Below are positions 32,931 through 41,726 of a stretch of 64,000 nt of DNA, in pieces. Each line of letters begins with the position of its first letter. Positions within the stretch are counted from its first letter, which is position 1. Where the stretch lies: the NCBI RefSeq assembly GCF_002941025.1, contig NZ_PTJS01000001.1:2976001-3040000 (forward strand). The letters are read 5' to 3'. The notes under the pieces were generated by a model. It was not told where the DNA came from, did no database searches, and was given only the letters and a program-made list of their open reading frames with translations. This DNA comes from Streptomyces sp. QL37 (GTDB lineage Bacteria > Actinomycetota > Actinomycetes > Streptomycetales > Streptomycetaceae). Made by a program: the position numbers and the translations under genes.

Positions 32931-33833
32931 TCAGGCCCGCGCCGCCCCGGTCACCGGCAGCGGGGGCGCGGGGGCGCGGCGGGGCCTCGCCAGGGAGGTC
33001 AGGGCCACTCCCCCGACCAGCAGCGCCGCCGCGCACCACCGCAGGGGGCTGACCGTCTCGCCGAGGAGGAGCGCGGCCGAGGACATCCCGAAGACGGGCA
33101 CGAGCAGGGTGAACGGGGCCACGGACGAGGCCGGGTGGTGGCGGAGCAGGAAGCCCCAGGCGGCGAAGCCGAAGACGGTGGAGATCCAGGCGACGTAGAC
33201 GACGGTGCCGACGCCGCTCCAGTCGAGCGCGGCGAGGGCCTCGGCGTCACGGTCCCAGCCCTCGAAGAGCAGGGACAGGGCGAGGAGCGGCAGTACGGGC
33301 ACCGTCGACACCCAGACCATGAAGTTGAGGGAGTCGGACGGCGCCGCCCTGCGGGTGATCACGTTGGAGACACCCCAGCAGAGCGCCGCCAGGATCACCA
33401 GCACGAAGGCGAGCACGGGGCCGGACGCCCCCTCGTCGACGGCGGCCACACCGATGCCGGCGAGCGCGACGCCCATGCCCAGGACGCGTGTCCTGCCGGG
33501 CCGTTCGGCCAGGACCAGGGCCGCGAACAGCGCGGTGAAGACGGCCTGGACCTGGAGGACGAGGGAGGAGAGCCCGGCGGGCATCCCACGGTCCATCCCG
33601 ATGAAGAGCAGCCCGAATTTGGCCACCCCCAGGGCGAGGCCCACCCCGACGATGTACTTCCACGCCACCGTGGGCCTGCCCACGAGGAACACGGCGGGCA
33701 GCGCGGCGACGAGGAAGCGCAGGGCGGAGAAGAGCAGGGGCGGGAAGTGGGCGAGGCCCAGCTCGACGACGACGAAGTTCACACCCCAGACGGCGGCGAC
33801 CAGCGCGGCCAGGGCGATGTGGAGGGGACGCAT
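32931..33833 (-). CDS. EamA/DMT family transporter
   Basis: This protein of about 300 aa has ten hydrophobic segments in two EamA repeats (VWGVNFVVVELGL at the start; CWGVSNVITRRAA opening the second). It resembles the amino-acid or metabolite exporters YdcZ/RhaT/EamA. I favour ATG 33833 (MRPLHIA) as start; an in-frame ATG nine codons earlier is possible. It is divergent from the LysR gene, a common regulator/exporter pair. Confidence 0.88.
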   Translation of the reverse strand: MRPLHIALAALVAAVWGVNFVVVELGLAHFPPLLFSALRFLVAALPAVFLVGRPTVAWKYIVGVGLALGVAKFGLLFIGMDRGMPAGLSSLVLQVQAVFTALFAALVLAERPGRTRVLGMGVALAGIGVAAVDEGASGPVLAFVLVILAALCWGVSNVITRRAAPSDSLNFMVWVSTVPVLPLLALSLLFEGWDRDAEALAALDWSGVGTVVYVAWISTVFGFAAWGFLLRHHPASSVAPFTLLVPVFGMSSAALLLGETVSPLRWCAAALLVGGVALTSLARPRRAPAPPLPVTGAARA

Positions 33834-33932
33834 GGACCGAGCATCCGACGCCGGGACCATGTAGCACCAGCGCGGATTTCTTCATGGTTGGATTGAGGAC
33901 CGCTAACGCTTCCCGCTCGTCCGGAGGTCCCG

Positions 33933-34844
33933 GTGCTCGACCTGTCCCGGCTGCGCGCCCTGCACGCCGTCTCCGTCCACGGCTCGGTCGCGGGGGCCGC
34001 CGCCGCTCTCGGCTACACCGCGTCGGCGGTCTCCCAGCAGATCACCAAGCTGGAGCGGGAGACCCGTACGACCCTGCTCGAACGGCGCGGGCGCGGGGTG
34101 GCGCTCACCGAGGACGCGCTTCATCTCGCCTCCACCGCCCAGCAGTTGCTGGCGATCGTGGAGCAGGCGGAGACGACGCTGGAGCAGCGCAGGGGACAGC
34201 CGACGGGACGGCTCTCCATCGCCGCGTTCGCCTCGGCGGCGCGCGGGCTGCTGCCCGGGGTGCTGGCGGAGCTGGCACGGGAGTACCCGGCACTGGACGC
34301 GCGGCTCACCGAGGTCGACCCGCATCTCTCGGTCGACCTGGTGGCGAAGGGCGTGGTCGATCTGGCGGTCGCCCACGACTGGGACATCAGCCCGCTGCCC
34401 GCGCCGGAGGGTGTGGCGCAGGCGGTGCTCGGGGACGACCGGTGCGACCTGCTGGTGCCGGAGGGCCACCCGCTGGCCGGCCGGGAGGCGGTGCGGCGGG
34501 AGGAGCTGGCCAGGGAGCGGTGGGTGTGCCAGCCACCCGGCACGGTGTGCCACGACTGGCTCGTACGGACCCTGCGGGCGGCGGGGTACGAGCCGGACAT
34601 CAGGCACCGGGCGGAGGAGAACCACACCCAGCTGGCCCTGGTGGCGGCCGGGCTCGGCGTGGCGATGATCCCCCGGCTGGGGCGGGGGCCACTGCCGGCG
34701 GGTGTGGTCGCCGTGCGGCTGGACCCCGTACCGGTCAGGCGGCTGTACGCACTGTGGCGCACGGAGGCGGCGCGGCGGCCCGCGATCATCGCGGCGGTGT
34801 CGGTGCTGCAGGCGGCGTCCGAAGCGTTCCAGGAAGAGGGGTAG
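33933..34844 (+). CDS. LysR family transcriptional regulator
   Basis: This 303-aa protein has the LysR winged helix LDLSRLRALHAVSVHGSVAG, with the recognition helix at YTASAVSQQITKLE, and an effector domain of periplasmic-binding type (GRLSIAAFASAARGLLP). The GTG start is preceded by GGAGG. It is divergent from the EamA transporter gene, which it probably controls. Confidence 0.92.
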   Translation: MLDLSRLRALHAVSVHGSVAGAAAALGYTASAVSQQITKLERETRTTLLERRGRGVALTEDALHLASTAQQLLAIVEQAETTLEQRRGQPTGRLSIAAFASAARGLLPGVLAELAREYPALDARLTEVDPHLSVDLVAKGVVDLAVAHDWDISPLPAPEGVAQAVLGDDRCDLLVPEGHPLAGREAVRREELARERWVCQPPGTVCHDWLVRTLRAAGYEPDIRHRAEENHTQLALVAAGLGVAMIPRLGRGPLPAGVVAVRLDPVPVRRLYALWRTEAARRPAIIAAVSVLQAASEAFQEEG

Positions 34845-34878
34845 GGCGGGGCGGGGTGCCTGACGGTCCGCACCGGGG

Positions 34879-34913
34879 TGCGCAACGGTCATTGCGCAAT
34901 TTTTATTGCGCAT
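34879..34913. promoter_or_regulatory. Three TTGCGCAA-type repeats, operator of the ArsR-type gene
   Basis: TGCGCAA (34879-34885), the perfect palindrome ATTGCGCAAT (34891-34900) and ATTGCGCAT (34905-34913) recur every 13-14 bases inside an A/T-rich stretch, which is rare in this genome. It lies just before the ArsR-type start and is a probable autoregulatory operator that may overlap the promoter. Confidence 0.65.
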
Positions 34914-34940
34914 ATTTTCTTTTCTACCTACGCTCGGAGC

Positions 34941-35549
34941 ATGGCCAAGGAGAAGAAGACGCCGAGCATCACCGATCTCGACGCGTTGAAGGTCTTCGCC
35001 CATCCCCTGCGGATCGCCCTCTACCGGCACCTGAGGACGGCGGAGGCCGCCACGGCCTCCCAGCTCGCGGAGCAGGTGGACGAGGCGGTGGCGCTGGTCA
35101 GCTACCACCTGCGCAGGATGGCGGCCCACGGCTTCCTCGTCGAGGCGCCGGAGCTGAGCACGGACGGCCGCGAGCGCTGGTGGAAGCTCGCTTCGGACCG
35201 GGGGTGGAGCTTCCGCAGCTCCGACTTCACAGGAGATCCCGAGGGCGCGGCGGTGGTCGGACAGGTGACACGCCACCTGCTCGCGACCCGTGCGGAGCGC
35301 TACTCCGCCTATCTCGACCAGCAGGCGGCCTGGCCCGAGGAGTGGACCGACGCCGCGTTCAGCTCCGAGTACACACCGCGGCTGACAGCGGCGGAACTGG
35401 CGGGGCTGGGCGAGGAGATCGCCGCGCTCGTCCAGCGTTACGGCGAACGCGGCCGTGCCGCCGAGGCCGCCGGCGACACCACGGGCCGTGAGCACGTCGC
35501 CCTGCATCTGTACGGCTTCCCCTACCGCTCCTCCGGCGGCACGGCATGA
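34941..35549 (+). CDS. ArsR-type winged-helix regulator
   Basis: This 202-aa protein has an N-terminal winged helix: LKVFAHPLRIALYRHLRTAE, TASQLAEQVDEAVALVSYHL and the wing ERWWKLASDRG. The C-terminal 110 residues are helical and resemble the ligand or dimer part of longer ArsR-like regulators of MFS genes. No metal-binding Cys pair is present, so it does not sense arsenic. It is coupled to the MFS gene by ATGA and preceded by a repeated TTGCGCAA site, indicating autoregulation and control of efflux. Confidence 0.9.
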   Translation: MAKEKKTPSITDLDALKVFAHPLRIALYRHLRTAEAATASQLAEQVDEAVALVSYHLRRMAAHGFLVEAPELSTDGRERWWKLASDRGWSFRSSDFTGDPEGAAVVGQVTRHLLATRAERYSAYLDQQAAWPEEWTDAAFSSEYTPRLTAAELAGLGEEIAALVQRYGERGRAAEAAGDTTGREHVALHLYGFPYRSSGGTA

Positions 35550-36847
35550 CGGGGCCCGCCGCCACATCGGCCCCGGCCGGATCGCCGCCCGCCCACCGGG
35601 ACCCGAACGTGCTGCGCTGGCTCGGCGCGCTCACGCTCTCGCTCCTGGGCGACAACGTGTACTTCCTGGCCCTCTCCTGGGCGGCGATCCACGTCGGCGG
35701 CCCCGCCGAGGCGGGGCTGGTCCTGGCCGCGGGATCCCTGCCGCGCGTCGTGCTCATGCTGGGGGGAGGCGTACTGGCCGACCGGCTGGGGCCGCGCCGG
35801 GTGATGATCGGCAGCGATCTGACGCGCTGCGCGGTGATCCTGGCCATGGCGGGCATCCTGGCCGTCTCGACCCCGGGCGTGTGGCTGCTGGTGCTGCTGG
35901 GTCTGGTCTTCGGGGCGGTGGACTCCCTGTTCCTGCCGTCGGTCGGCGCCCTGCCGCCGCGGATCACCGGGCCGGACCAACTGGCCCGCGTGCAGGGCCT
36001 CCGGGGTCTCGCCACCCGTGCGGCCACCATCGCGGGTTCGCCGCTGGGCGGCCTGGCCCTGGCGCTCGGGGGTCCGGCCTCCGCGTTCGCGGTCGCCGGC
36101 GCGATGTTCGCGGTGTCCGTGCCGCTGCTGATCGCCCTGAAGGTCGCACCCCTCCCGCGGACCGGCGGTGAGGAGACCGGGGCACGCGGTACCCCTTGGC
36201 ACGACCTCGCCGACGGACTCCGGCACATCCGGCGTGACCAGGTCCTGGCTCCGCTGGTGCTCGTCATCGCGATAGGCGACCTCGGCTTCGCCGGCCCGCT
36301 GAACATCGGGCTCACCCTCCTGGCGGACGAGCACGGCTGGGGCGCCGCCGGGCTCGGCTGGATCGTGGGCGGCTTCGGTCTTGGAGCAGCCGTCGCCTCC
36401 CTCCTCCTGGCCACCCGCGGCCGCCTCCCGCGCGCGGGGCTCGTGCAACAGGGGTGCCTGGCCCTCGGGGCGGTCGCCATCGGCGCGCTCGCCTTCGCCC
36501 CCTCCCTCGGCGTCGCGGTCGGGGTCGGCGTCACCATCGGCCTGACCGCCGGGCTCAGCGGGGCCCTGTGTGCGGCCCTCCTGCAGACGGCCGCCGATCC
36601 CGCGTACCTCGGCCGGGTCACTTCGGTGGCGGCCCTGTCCTCGCTCGGCCTCGCTCCGCTGACGTATCCCCTCAGCGGAGCGGCCATCGCCGCCTGGGGG
36701 ACGCAGCCGGTCTTCACCGTCAGCGCCGCGTTCGTGGCGCTCGGGGCTCTCGTCGGGCTCAGCACCCGGTCGTTGCGGTGCGCCGAGCTGCCGGGGCCGA
36801 GGGCGGGAGCGGCCGAGGCGGCGCCGTCGGGCCCGGCCGGGGACTGA
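35546..36847 (+). CDS. MFS transporter
   Basis: This 433-aa major facilitator has 12 hydrophobic segments and LADRLGPRRVMIG in the loop between helices 2 and 3, the family motif A. It is of the MFS_3/EntS-like type that exports drugs or siderophores. It is coupled by ATGA to the ArsR-type regulator, and the two form a self-contained efflux module. Confidence 0.9.
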   Translation: MTGPAATSAPAGSPPAHRDPNVLRWLGALTLSLLGDNVYFLALSWAAIHVGGPAEAGLVLAAGSLPRVVLMLGGGVLADRLGPRRVMIGSDLTRCAVILAMAGILAVSTPGVWLLVLLGLVFGAVDSLFLPSVGALPPRITGPDQLARVQGLRGLATRAATIAGSPLGGLALALGGPASAFAVAGAMFAVSVPLLIALKVAPLPRTGGEETGARGTPWHDLADGLRHIRRDQVLAPLVLVIAIGDLGFAGPLNIGLTLLADEHGWGAAGLGWIVGGFGLGAAVASLLLATRGRLPRAGLVQQGCLALGAVAIGALAFAPSLGVAVGVGVTIGLTAGLSGALCAALLQTAADPAYLGRVTSVAALSSLGLAPLTYPLSGAAIAAWGTQPVFTVSAAFVALGALVGLSTRSLRCAELPGPRAGAAEAAPSGPAGD

Positions 36848-36924
36848 GGACACCGCAGCCGCACCCGTCTCCGGACATCTCCACCCCTTGTCCCGCGTGT
36901 CATGCCCGTTCTCGGACCGCCCCC

Positions 36925-36951
36925 TTGACTGGTAGTTACTTTCCATATATC
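36925..36951 (+). promoter_or_regulatory. Possible promoter of the GH3 gene
   Basis: TTGACT (36925-36930) is a good -35 box; TATATC begins 15 bases later, a short spacing. The A/T-rich stretch that follows, with GGAAGTTTCTTTC, may bind a regulator. The assignment is weak. Confidence 0.3.
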
Positions 36952-36994
36952 CGTACCTTCTTGGAAGTTTCTTTCAGCACCGGAAGGGGCTCAC

Positions 36995-38830
36995 GTGCAC
37001 TACCGCACCTCCAGACGCACCCTCCTCACCGCCACCGCGGCGACCGCCGCAGCCGCGACGGCCGGCGCCGCTCTCCCCGGCGCCGCGCAGGCAGCCACGA
37101 CGGGCACCTCCACGGACAGCCGTCTCAAGCGGCTCATCGCCCGGATGAGCCTGGAGGAGAAGGTCGGCCAGCTCTTCGTGATGCGGGTGTACGGGCACTC
37201 CGCGACCGACCCCGACCAGGCGGACATCGACGCCAACCTCGCCGAGATCGGGGTCCGCGACGCCGCCGAGCTGATCTCCACGTACCACGTCGGCGGCATC
37301 ATCTACTTCGCGTGGGCGCACAACACCCGCGACCCGCAGCAGATCGCCGCCCTCTCCAACGGCATCCAGCGGGCCGGGCTCTCCGGCCCCACCCCCCTGC
37401 CGCTCCTCGTCTCCACCGACCAGGAGCACGGCATCGTGTGCCGCGTAGGCGAGCCCGCGACGCTGCTGCCGGGTGCGATGGCGCTGGGCGCGGGCGGTTC
37501 GCGCTCCGACGCGCGCGCGGCGGGCAGGATCGCGGGGACCGAACTGGCGGCGCTGGGCATCAACCAGAACTACGCGCCGGACGCGGACGTCAACGTCAAC
37601 CCGGCCAACCCCGTCATCGGCGTACGCTCCTTCGGCTCCGACCCGGAGTCGGTCGCCGGGATGGTCACCGCGCAGGTGAAGGGGTATCAGAGCGCCGGGA
37701 TCGCCTCCACGGCCAAGCACTTCCCGGGCCACGGGGACACCAGCACCGACAGCCACACCGGTCTGCCCGTCATCTCGCACACCCGCGAGCAGTGGGCCGA
37801 GCTCGACGCCCCGCCGTTCCGGGCGGCCGTCGCCGCCGGCATCGACTCGATCATGACGGCCCACATCGTGGTGCCCGCCCTGGACCCGTCGGAGGACCCG
37901 GCGACCCTGTCCCGCCCCATCCTCACCGGCATCCTGCGCGAGGAGCTCGGCTACGACGGAGTCGTGGTCACCGACGCGCTGGGGATGGAGGGCGTCCGCA
38001 CGAAGTACGGCGACGAGCGCGTCCCCGTCCTCGCGCTCCTGGCCGGCGTCGACCAGCTGCTCAACCCGCCGCACCTCGACATCGCCTGGAACGCGGTCCT
38101 GAACGCGGTGAAGAGCGGCGAGATCAGCGAGGCCCGCATCGAGGAATCGATCCTGCGCATCCTGCGGCTGAAGACGCGGCTCGGCCTGTTCCGCGACCCG
38201 TACGTCACCCGGCGGGGCGTCGACCGCACGGTCGGCATCCCTTCGCACCTCGCCGCCGCCGACCGGATCGCCGAGCGGACGACGACACTGCTGGCCAACA
38301 CCGGTTCGCTGCTGCCCCTCTCCCGCCGGTCCCACAGGAACCTCCTGGTGGTCGGGGCCGATCCGGCCTCCCCCTCCGGCACGACCGGCCCTCCGACGAC
38401 GACGCTCGCCGGGGCCTTCGAGGAGCTGGGGTACGCGGCGACGGCGCTGTCGACGGGCACGGCCCCGACCCAGGCGAAGATCGCCGAGGCGGTGGCCGCC
38501 GCCCAGGGCAAGGACGCGGTGATCGTGGGCACGTACAACGTCACGGCGACCAGCACCCAGCGCACCCTGGTCAGCGCCCTCGCGGCGACCGGCGTCCCGG
38601 TGATCACCCTCGCGATCCGCAATCCGTACGACATCGCCCACCTGGCCGGTACGGGCTACGCCGCGAGCCTCGCCGCGTACTCCTGGACGGACGTCGAGCT
38701 GCGGGCCGCCGCTCGTGTGATCGCGGGGCGGGCCAGGCCGGAGGGCAGGCTGCCGGTGCCCGTGCAACGGGCGGACGCCCCCGCGCAGGCGCTGTACCCC
38801 GTCGGCTACGGGCTGTCGTACCGGAGCTGA
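36995..38830 (+). CDS. Secreted GH3 beta-N-acetylhexosaminidase
   Basis: This 611-aa glycoside hydrolase family 3 enzyme has a Tat signal (TSRRTLLTATAA, cleavage near AQA-AT at about residue 33). The TIM barrel carries KHFPGHGDTSTDSHTGLPV, the NagZ-type loop with the catalytic Asp/His dyad, and VVTDALGMEGV with the nucleophile Asp. A second alpha/beta domain follows, and RNPYDIAHL lies near the C terminus. It removes terminal N-acetylglucosamine from chitin or peptidoglycan fragments outside the cell. The start is GTG 36995 with AAGGGG upstream. Confidence 0.92.
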   Translation: MHYRTSRRTLLTATAATAAAATAGAALPGAAQAATTGTSTDSRLKRLIARMSLEEKVGQLFVMRVYGHSATDPDQADIDANLAEIGVRDAAELISTYHVGGIIYFAWAHNTRDPQQIAALSNGIQRAGLSGPTPLPLLVSTDQEHGIVCRVGEPATLLPGAMALGAGGSRSDARAAGRIAGTELAALGINQNYAPDADVNVNPANPVIGVRSFGSDPESVAGMVTAQVKGYQSAGIASTAKHFPGHGDTSTDSHTGLPVISHTREQWAELDAPPFRAAVAAGIDSIMTAHIVVPALDPSEDPATLSRPILTGILREELGYDGVVVTDALGMEGVRTKYGDERVPVLALLAGVDQLLNPPHLDIAWNAVLNAVKSGEISEARIEESILRILRLKTRLGLFRDPYVTRRGVDRTVGIPSHLAAADRIAERTTTLLANTGSLLPLSRRSHRNLLVVGADPASPSGTTGPPTTTLAGAFEELGYAATALSTGTAPTQAKIAEAVAAAQGKDAVIVGTYNVTATSTQRTLVSALAATGVPVITLAIRNPYDIAHLAGTGYAASLAAYSWTDVELRAAARVIAGRARPEGRLPVPVQRADAPAQALYPVGYGLSYRS

Positions 38831-38949
38831 GCCGCACCCTCGCCGCAACCACTCCAACGAGCTAAAAACACCCCGTGCACCTGGCGTGTGCCCGCTTCGG
38901 CGGGTCACGCTGGGTGCACGTCCGTGTGGACGCACCGGGGGGTCGTTCC

Positions 38950-39573
38950 ATGGGGAAGTGCCGAGTCGCGCGGGCGTCGCGCGCCCTCCTGCCCGTCGTC
39001 GTGGTGCTCTGCCTGAGCACCTGCCGGCAGCCTGTGGACAGCGCGCCGGAGGCGCCCGCCGACGTGTCCCGGAACAGCGCGGCGCCCTCGGGCCACGGGT
39101 CGGAGTTCCTGGGTCCCGCCGAATGCGCCTCGCGGGGACAGGTGTTCCGCGAGGTGCCGTGCGGCAGCGAGAGGGCGGGGTCCCGGGTGCTGGCCCGCCA
39201 CACCGGCGTGCCGTCGGACGGGCCGGCCTGCCCGCCGCCGACCGACTTCGTCCTGCACATCTCCCCCGGCGGCGCCGCCCCGTCGGCAAGCCCCGCAGCC
39301 GCGCCCCGCGGGTACGCGTGCATGCGCAACCTGGAGTCCCCGCACCCCGGCGATCCCGGGCAGGGCGGCGGCCCGCTGACGGTCGTCGGGGACTGTGTCC
39401 ACGGTTTCCGGGAGGGCGAGGTCAGGGAGACCGCCTGCGACGGATCGGGCGAGCGCCCGCCGGAGTTCGAGATCGGCTCGGCGGTGGCGCGACGCGGGCT
39501 CTGCCCCGGCACCACGGATCTGTATGTGCGGTTGGGCGGGGACATGCCGGTGGGCTGCGCCCACCGGATGTGA
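38950..39573 (+). CDS. Putative secreted small protein, unknown
   Basis: This 207-aa protein has an N-terminal signal-like segment (RASRALLPVVVVLCLSTC). The Cys at the end of that segment could be a lipobox, but Thr at -1 is unusual. The mature part is rich in Gly, Pro and Cys (eight Cys in all, probably disulfide-bonded) with no family I recognise. I chose ATG 38950; the frame is open back to 38875. It ends inside a large terminator hairpin. Confidence 0.6.
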   Translation: MGKCRVARASRALLPVVVVLCLSTCRQPVDSAPEAPADVSRNSAAPSGHGSEFLGPAECASRGQVFREVPCGSERAGSRVLARHTGVPSDGPACPPPTDFVLHISPGGAAPSASPAAAPRGYACMRNLESPHPGDPGQGGGPLTVVGDCVHGFREGEVRETACDGSGERPPEFEIGSAVARRGLCPGTTDLYVRLGGDMPVGCAHRM

Positions 39574-39595
39574 ACATCCGGCGGGCCCAGCCCAC
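39550..39595. terminator. 21-bp bidirectional terminator whose loop is the stop codon
   Basis: Arms 39550-39570 and 39575-39595 pair over 21 positions with two mismatches; outer GTGGGCTG/CAGCCCAC and inner CCGGATG/CATCCGG are perfect. The loop TGAA contains the stop codon of the upstream gene. The convergent peptidase gene ends 18 bases further on, so the hairpin probably ends both transcripts. Confidence 0.8.
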
Positions 39596-39612
39596 TTCGG
39601 CGCGGAGCGGCC

Positions 39613-41106
39613 CTACGGCCGCAGTGTGCCCCGGTCCCGCTGGAGTTCGGCGTCACGCACGTCCAGGCGCGCGTCGAACTTCGCGAGGGGCTTCGCCTTC
39701 GCCGGATCGGCCTCGACGGCCGCGGGCGCGACCCCGGCCCAGCGCAGGATGGCGGCGGTGGCCCTGGCCTTCTCGTCGGCGACGAGGCCGGCGACCTTGG
39801 AGCCGTGGTTGCCGCCCGGCACCGTGTAGACGTAGCTGTCACGGGCGCCGCGGCCCAGGCGGAAGGGCTCGGCTCCCCACGGGTCGTTCTCGCCGTAGAC
39901 GTACAGCATGTTCCTGGCGTTGTTCCGTACCCAGCTGTCCACGTCACGCATGGCCGAGGGCTGGAACTTCATCGGGATGGAGCGCGGCACGAAGTTGCGC
40001 GGCGGCTGGTAGCCGTAGCGGCTCAGGTTCCCCAGCCAGGGCTGCTTGATGTCGGGCGAACCGAGCTGCGTACCCGCCTGGTAGTAGTAGGGCGTGTACG
40101 TCTCCAGGCCCTGGTCGGCGTAGGCGGAGAAGCCCGAGATGCCGTCGATGGAGTCCCAGATCTCCTGGTCGGTGGCGTTCGGGGCGTCGGCCGGGATGGA
40201 GTCGCAGTCGGCGAGCAGGCTGTACTGCCAGTACGCCCAGACGTAGTCCATGACCACGGCCTCGTACGCCTTGTCGAGCGTGCCCACGGTGTCGAAGGTC
40301 AGGCCGTTCTCGGCGGCGTACGCCTCGAACTTCTTCTCCAGCGGCTCGCGGCGGACGAGGGCCTCGCGCTGGACGCCGCTCAGCCGGTCCCTGCACTCCT
40401 TGGTGCCGACGCGGGCGAAGAACCGGTCGTACGCCGAATCCTCCTTGTTCACCACGTCGTTGGGCGCGACGTAGGCGACGACGCCGTCCATGTCCTTCGG
40501 GTAGAAGCGCTCGAAGTAGGTGGCGGTCATGCCGCCCTTGGAGCCGCCGGTGGTGAGCCAGTTCTCGGAGTAGATCTTCTTCAGCGCCTTGAAGACCCGG
40601 TGCTGGTCGCTGGCGGCCTGCCAGATGTCGAGCTTCGACCAGTCGGCGGGGGCCGGGCGGGACGGGGTGAAGAACCGGTACTCCAGGGAGACCTGGTTGC
40701 CGTCGATGATCTGCGTGGGCTCGCTGCGGCTGGGGTTGGTCGAGACGTTGTAGCCGCTGGTGAAGAAGACCGTGGGCCGGGTCGTGTCCTTGTGCAGCAG
40801 GGTGAGGCGCTGCTGGAACGTGCCCTTGGACGGATGCCTGTGGTCGACCGGCTGGGTGTAGTTCAGGACGAAGAAGCGGTAGCCGGGGTAGGGCTTCTCC
40901 TCGATCAGACTCATGCCCGGGATGGCCAGGATGCGGTCCTTGATGTCCTCGCTGCTGGTCTCGCTGCTGCTCTCGTTGCTGCTGAGGCCGCTGCTCTGCT
41001 TCGCGGCCGGTTCCGCGGCGGTGGCCGCACCGGCCGAGGCTCCGGTCGCACTCACTGTGCCTATGAGCACCGCGAGCGACAGAACGCCTCTGAGCGCCTT
41101 GCGCAT
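39613..41106 (-). CDS. Secreted S37 family tripeptidyl aminopeptidase
   Basis: This 497-aa Sec-exported serine peptidase has a signal at residues 1-26 (ALRGVLSLAVLIGTVSATG), a Ser-rich stretch at 38-53, and an alpha/beta-hydrolase domain with nucleophile Ser189 in TTGGSKGG, Asp in YVYGENDPWG and His in VPGGNHGSK. That matches peptidase family S37, known from Streptomyces as prolyl tri/tetrapeptidyl aminopeptidase. It trims tripeptides from extracellular proteins. The start at 41106 follows GGGGAGGG. Confidence 0.92.
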   Translation of the reverse strand: MRKALRGVLSLAVLIGTVSATGASAGAATAAEPAAKQSSGLSSNESSSETSSEDIKDRILAIPGMSLIEEKPYPGYRFFVLNYTQPVDHRHPSKGTFQQRLTLLHKDTTRPTVFFTSGYNVSTNPSRSEPTQIIDGNQVSLEYRFFTPSRPAPADWSKLDIWQAASDQHRVFKALKKIYSENWLTTGGSKGGMTATYFERFYPKDMDGVVAYVAPNDVVNKEDSAYDRFFARVGTKECRDRLSGVQREALVRREPLEKKFEAYAAENGLTFDTVGTLDKAYEAVVMDYVWAYWQYSLLADCDSIPADAPNATDQEIWDSIDGISGFSAYADQGLETYTPYYYQAGTQLGSPDIKQPWLGNLSRYGYQPPRNFVPRSIPMKFQPSAMRDVDSWVRNNARNMLYVYGENDPWGAEPFRLGRGARDSYVYTVPGGNHGSKVAGLVADEKARATAAILRWAGVAPAAVEADPAKAKPLAKFDARLDVRDAELQRDRGTLRP

Positions 41107-41183
41107 GCACCCTCCCCTTGATTCACGACAGTCGCCGTGAACCTAGCGGTGGTAACACCCGTCACGCCAGACCCACTCGCGCG

Positions 41184-41672
41184 TCAACATCCGATCCACC
41201 CGGTGGAGCCGGAGGATCCCCCGATGGAACCAGAGGCACGGACGCAGCGGTTGAGCGCGTGCACCGTGACCGGCCCGGCCAGCTTGGTGAACCTGCCGCT
41301 GTCGACGACCGCCCGGCCGCCGCGCGGCTGGAGCGAGACCCGCATCGCCTGGCGTGCGCCCGGCTTCTTGGCGACGGTGACGGCGCACGCGTAGGCGCGG
41401 CTCTTGTGGACGCGCAGCGAACCGGTGGAGAACTTCACCGTCTTGACCAGCCGCCCGGAGCAGGTCGACGCGGCCTGCGCCGGGGCCTGCCCGACGGGAC
41501 CCGTCACCAGGACCAGGGCCCCGAGGAGCGGCAGGAGGAGGAGCGACGCCGTCCTGCGCAGGCCGGTCGCCGCCCCCTGCCGCTCCGGCCCCGTCCGTCC
41601 CGATGACCTCAGCTGTCTCACCACACGGTCCACCCCATCCACCACTCGAACACATCGACCCCCGTCAGACAC
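41184..41672 (-). CDS. Small secreted protein, unknown
   Basis: This frame of up to 162 aa has a hydrophobic signal segment (ASLLLLPLLGALVLVTGPVG) ending AQA-AS. The mature 90 residues contain four Cys, probably two disulfides, and a beta-type pattern (LVKTVKFSTGSLRVHKSRAY). GTG codons 30-50 bases downstream of the first ATG are alternative starts and would give a more usual signal length. No family recognised. Confidence 0.6.
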   Translation of the reverse strand: MSDGGRCVRVVDGVDRVVRQLRSSGRTGPERQGAATGLRRTASLLLLPLLGALVLVTGPVGQAPAQAASTCSGRLVKTVKFSTGSLRVHKSRAYACAVTVAKKPGARQAMRVSLQPRGGRAVVDSGRFTKLAGPVTVHALNRCVRASGSIGGSSGSTGWIGC

Positions 41673-41726
41673 GCGTACGCATGGGTGTACGACGCGGGAG
41701 GACGGCGTTCAGTTGCGGAAGCGGTG

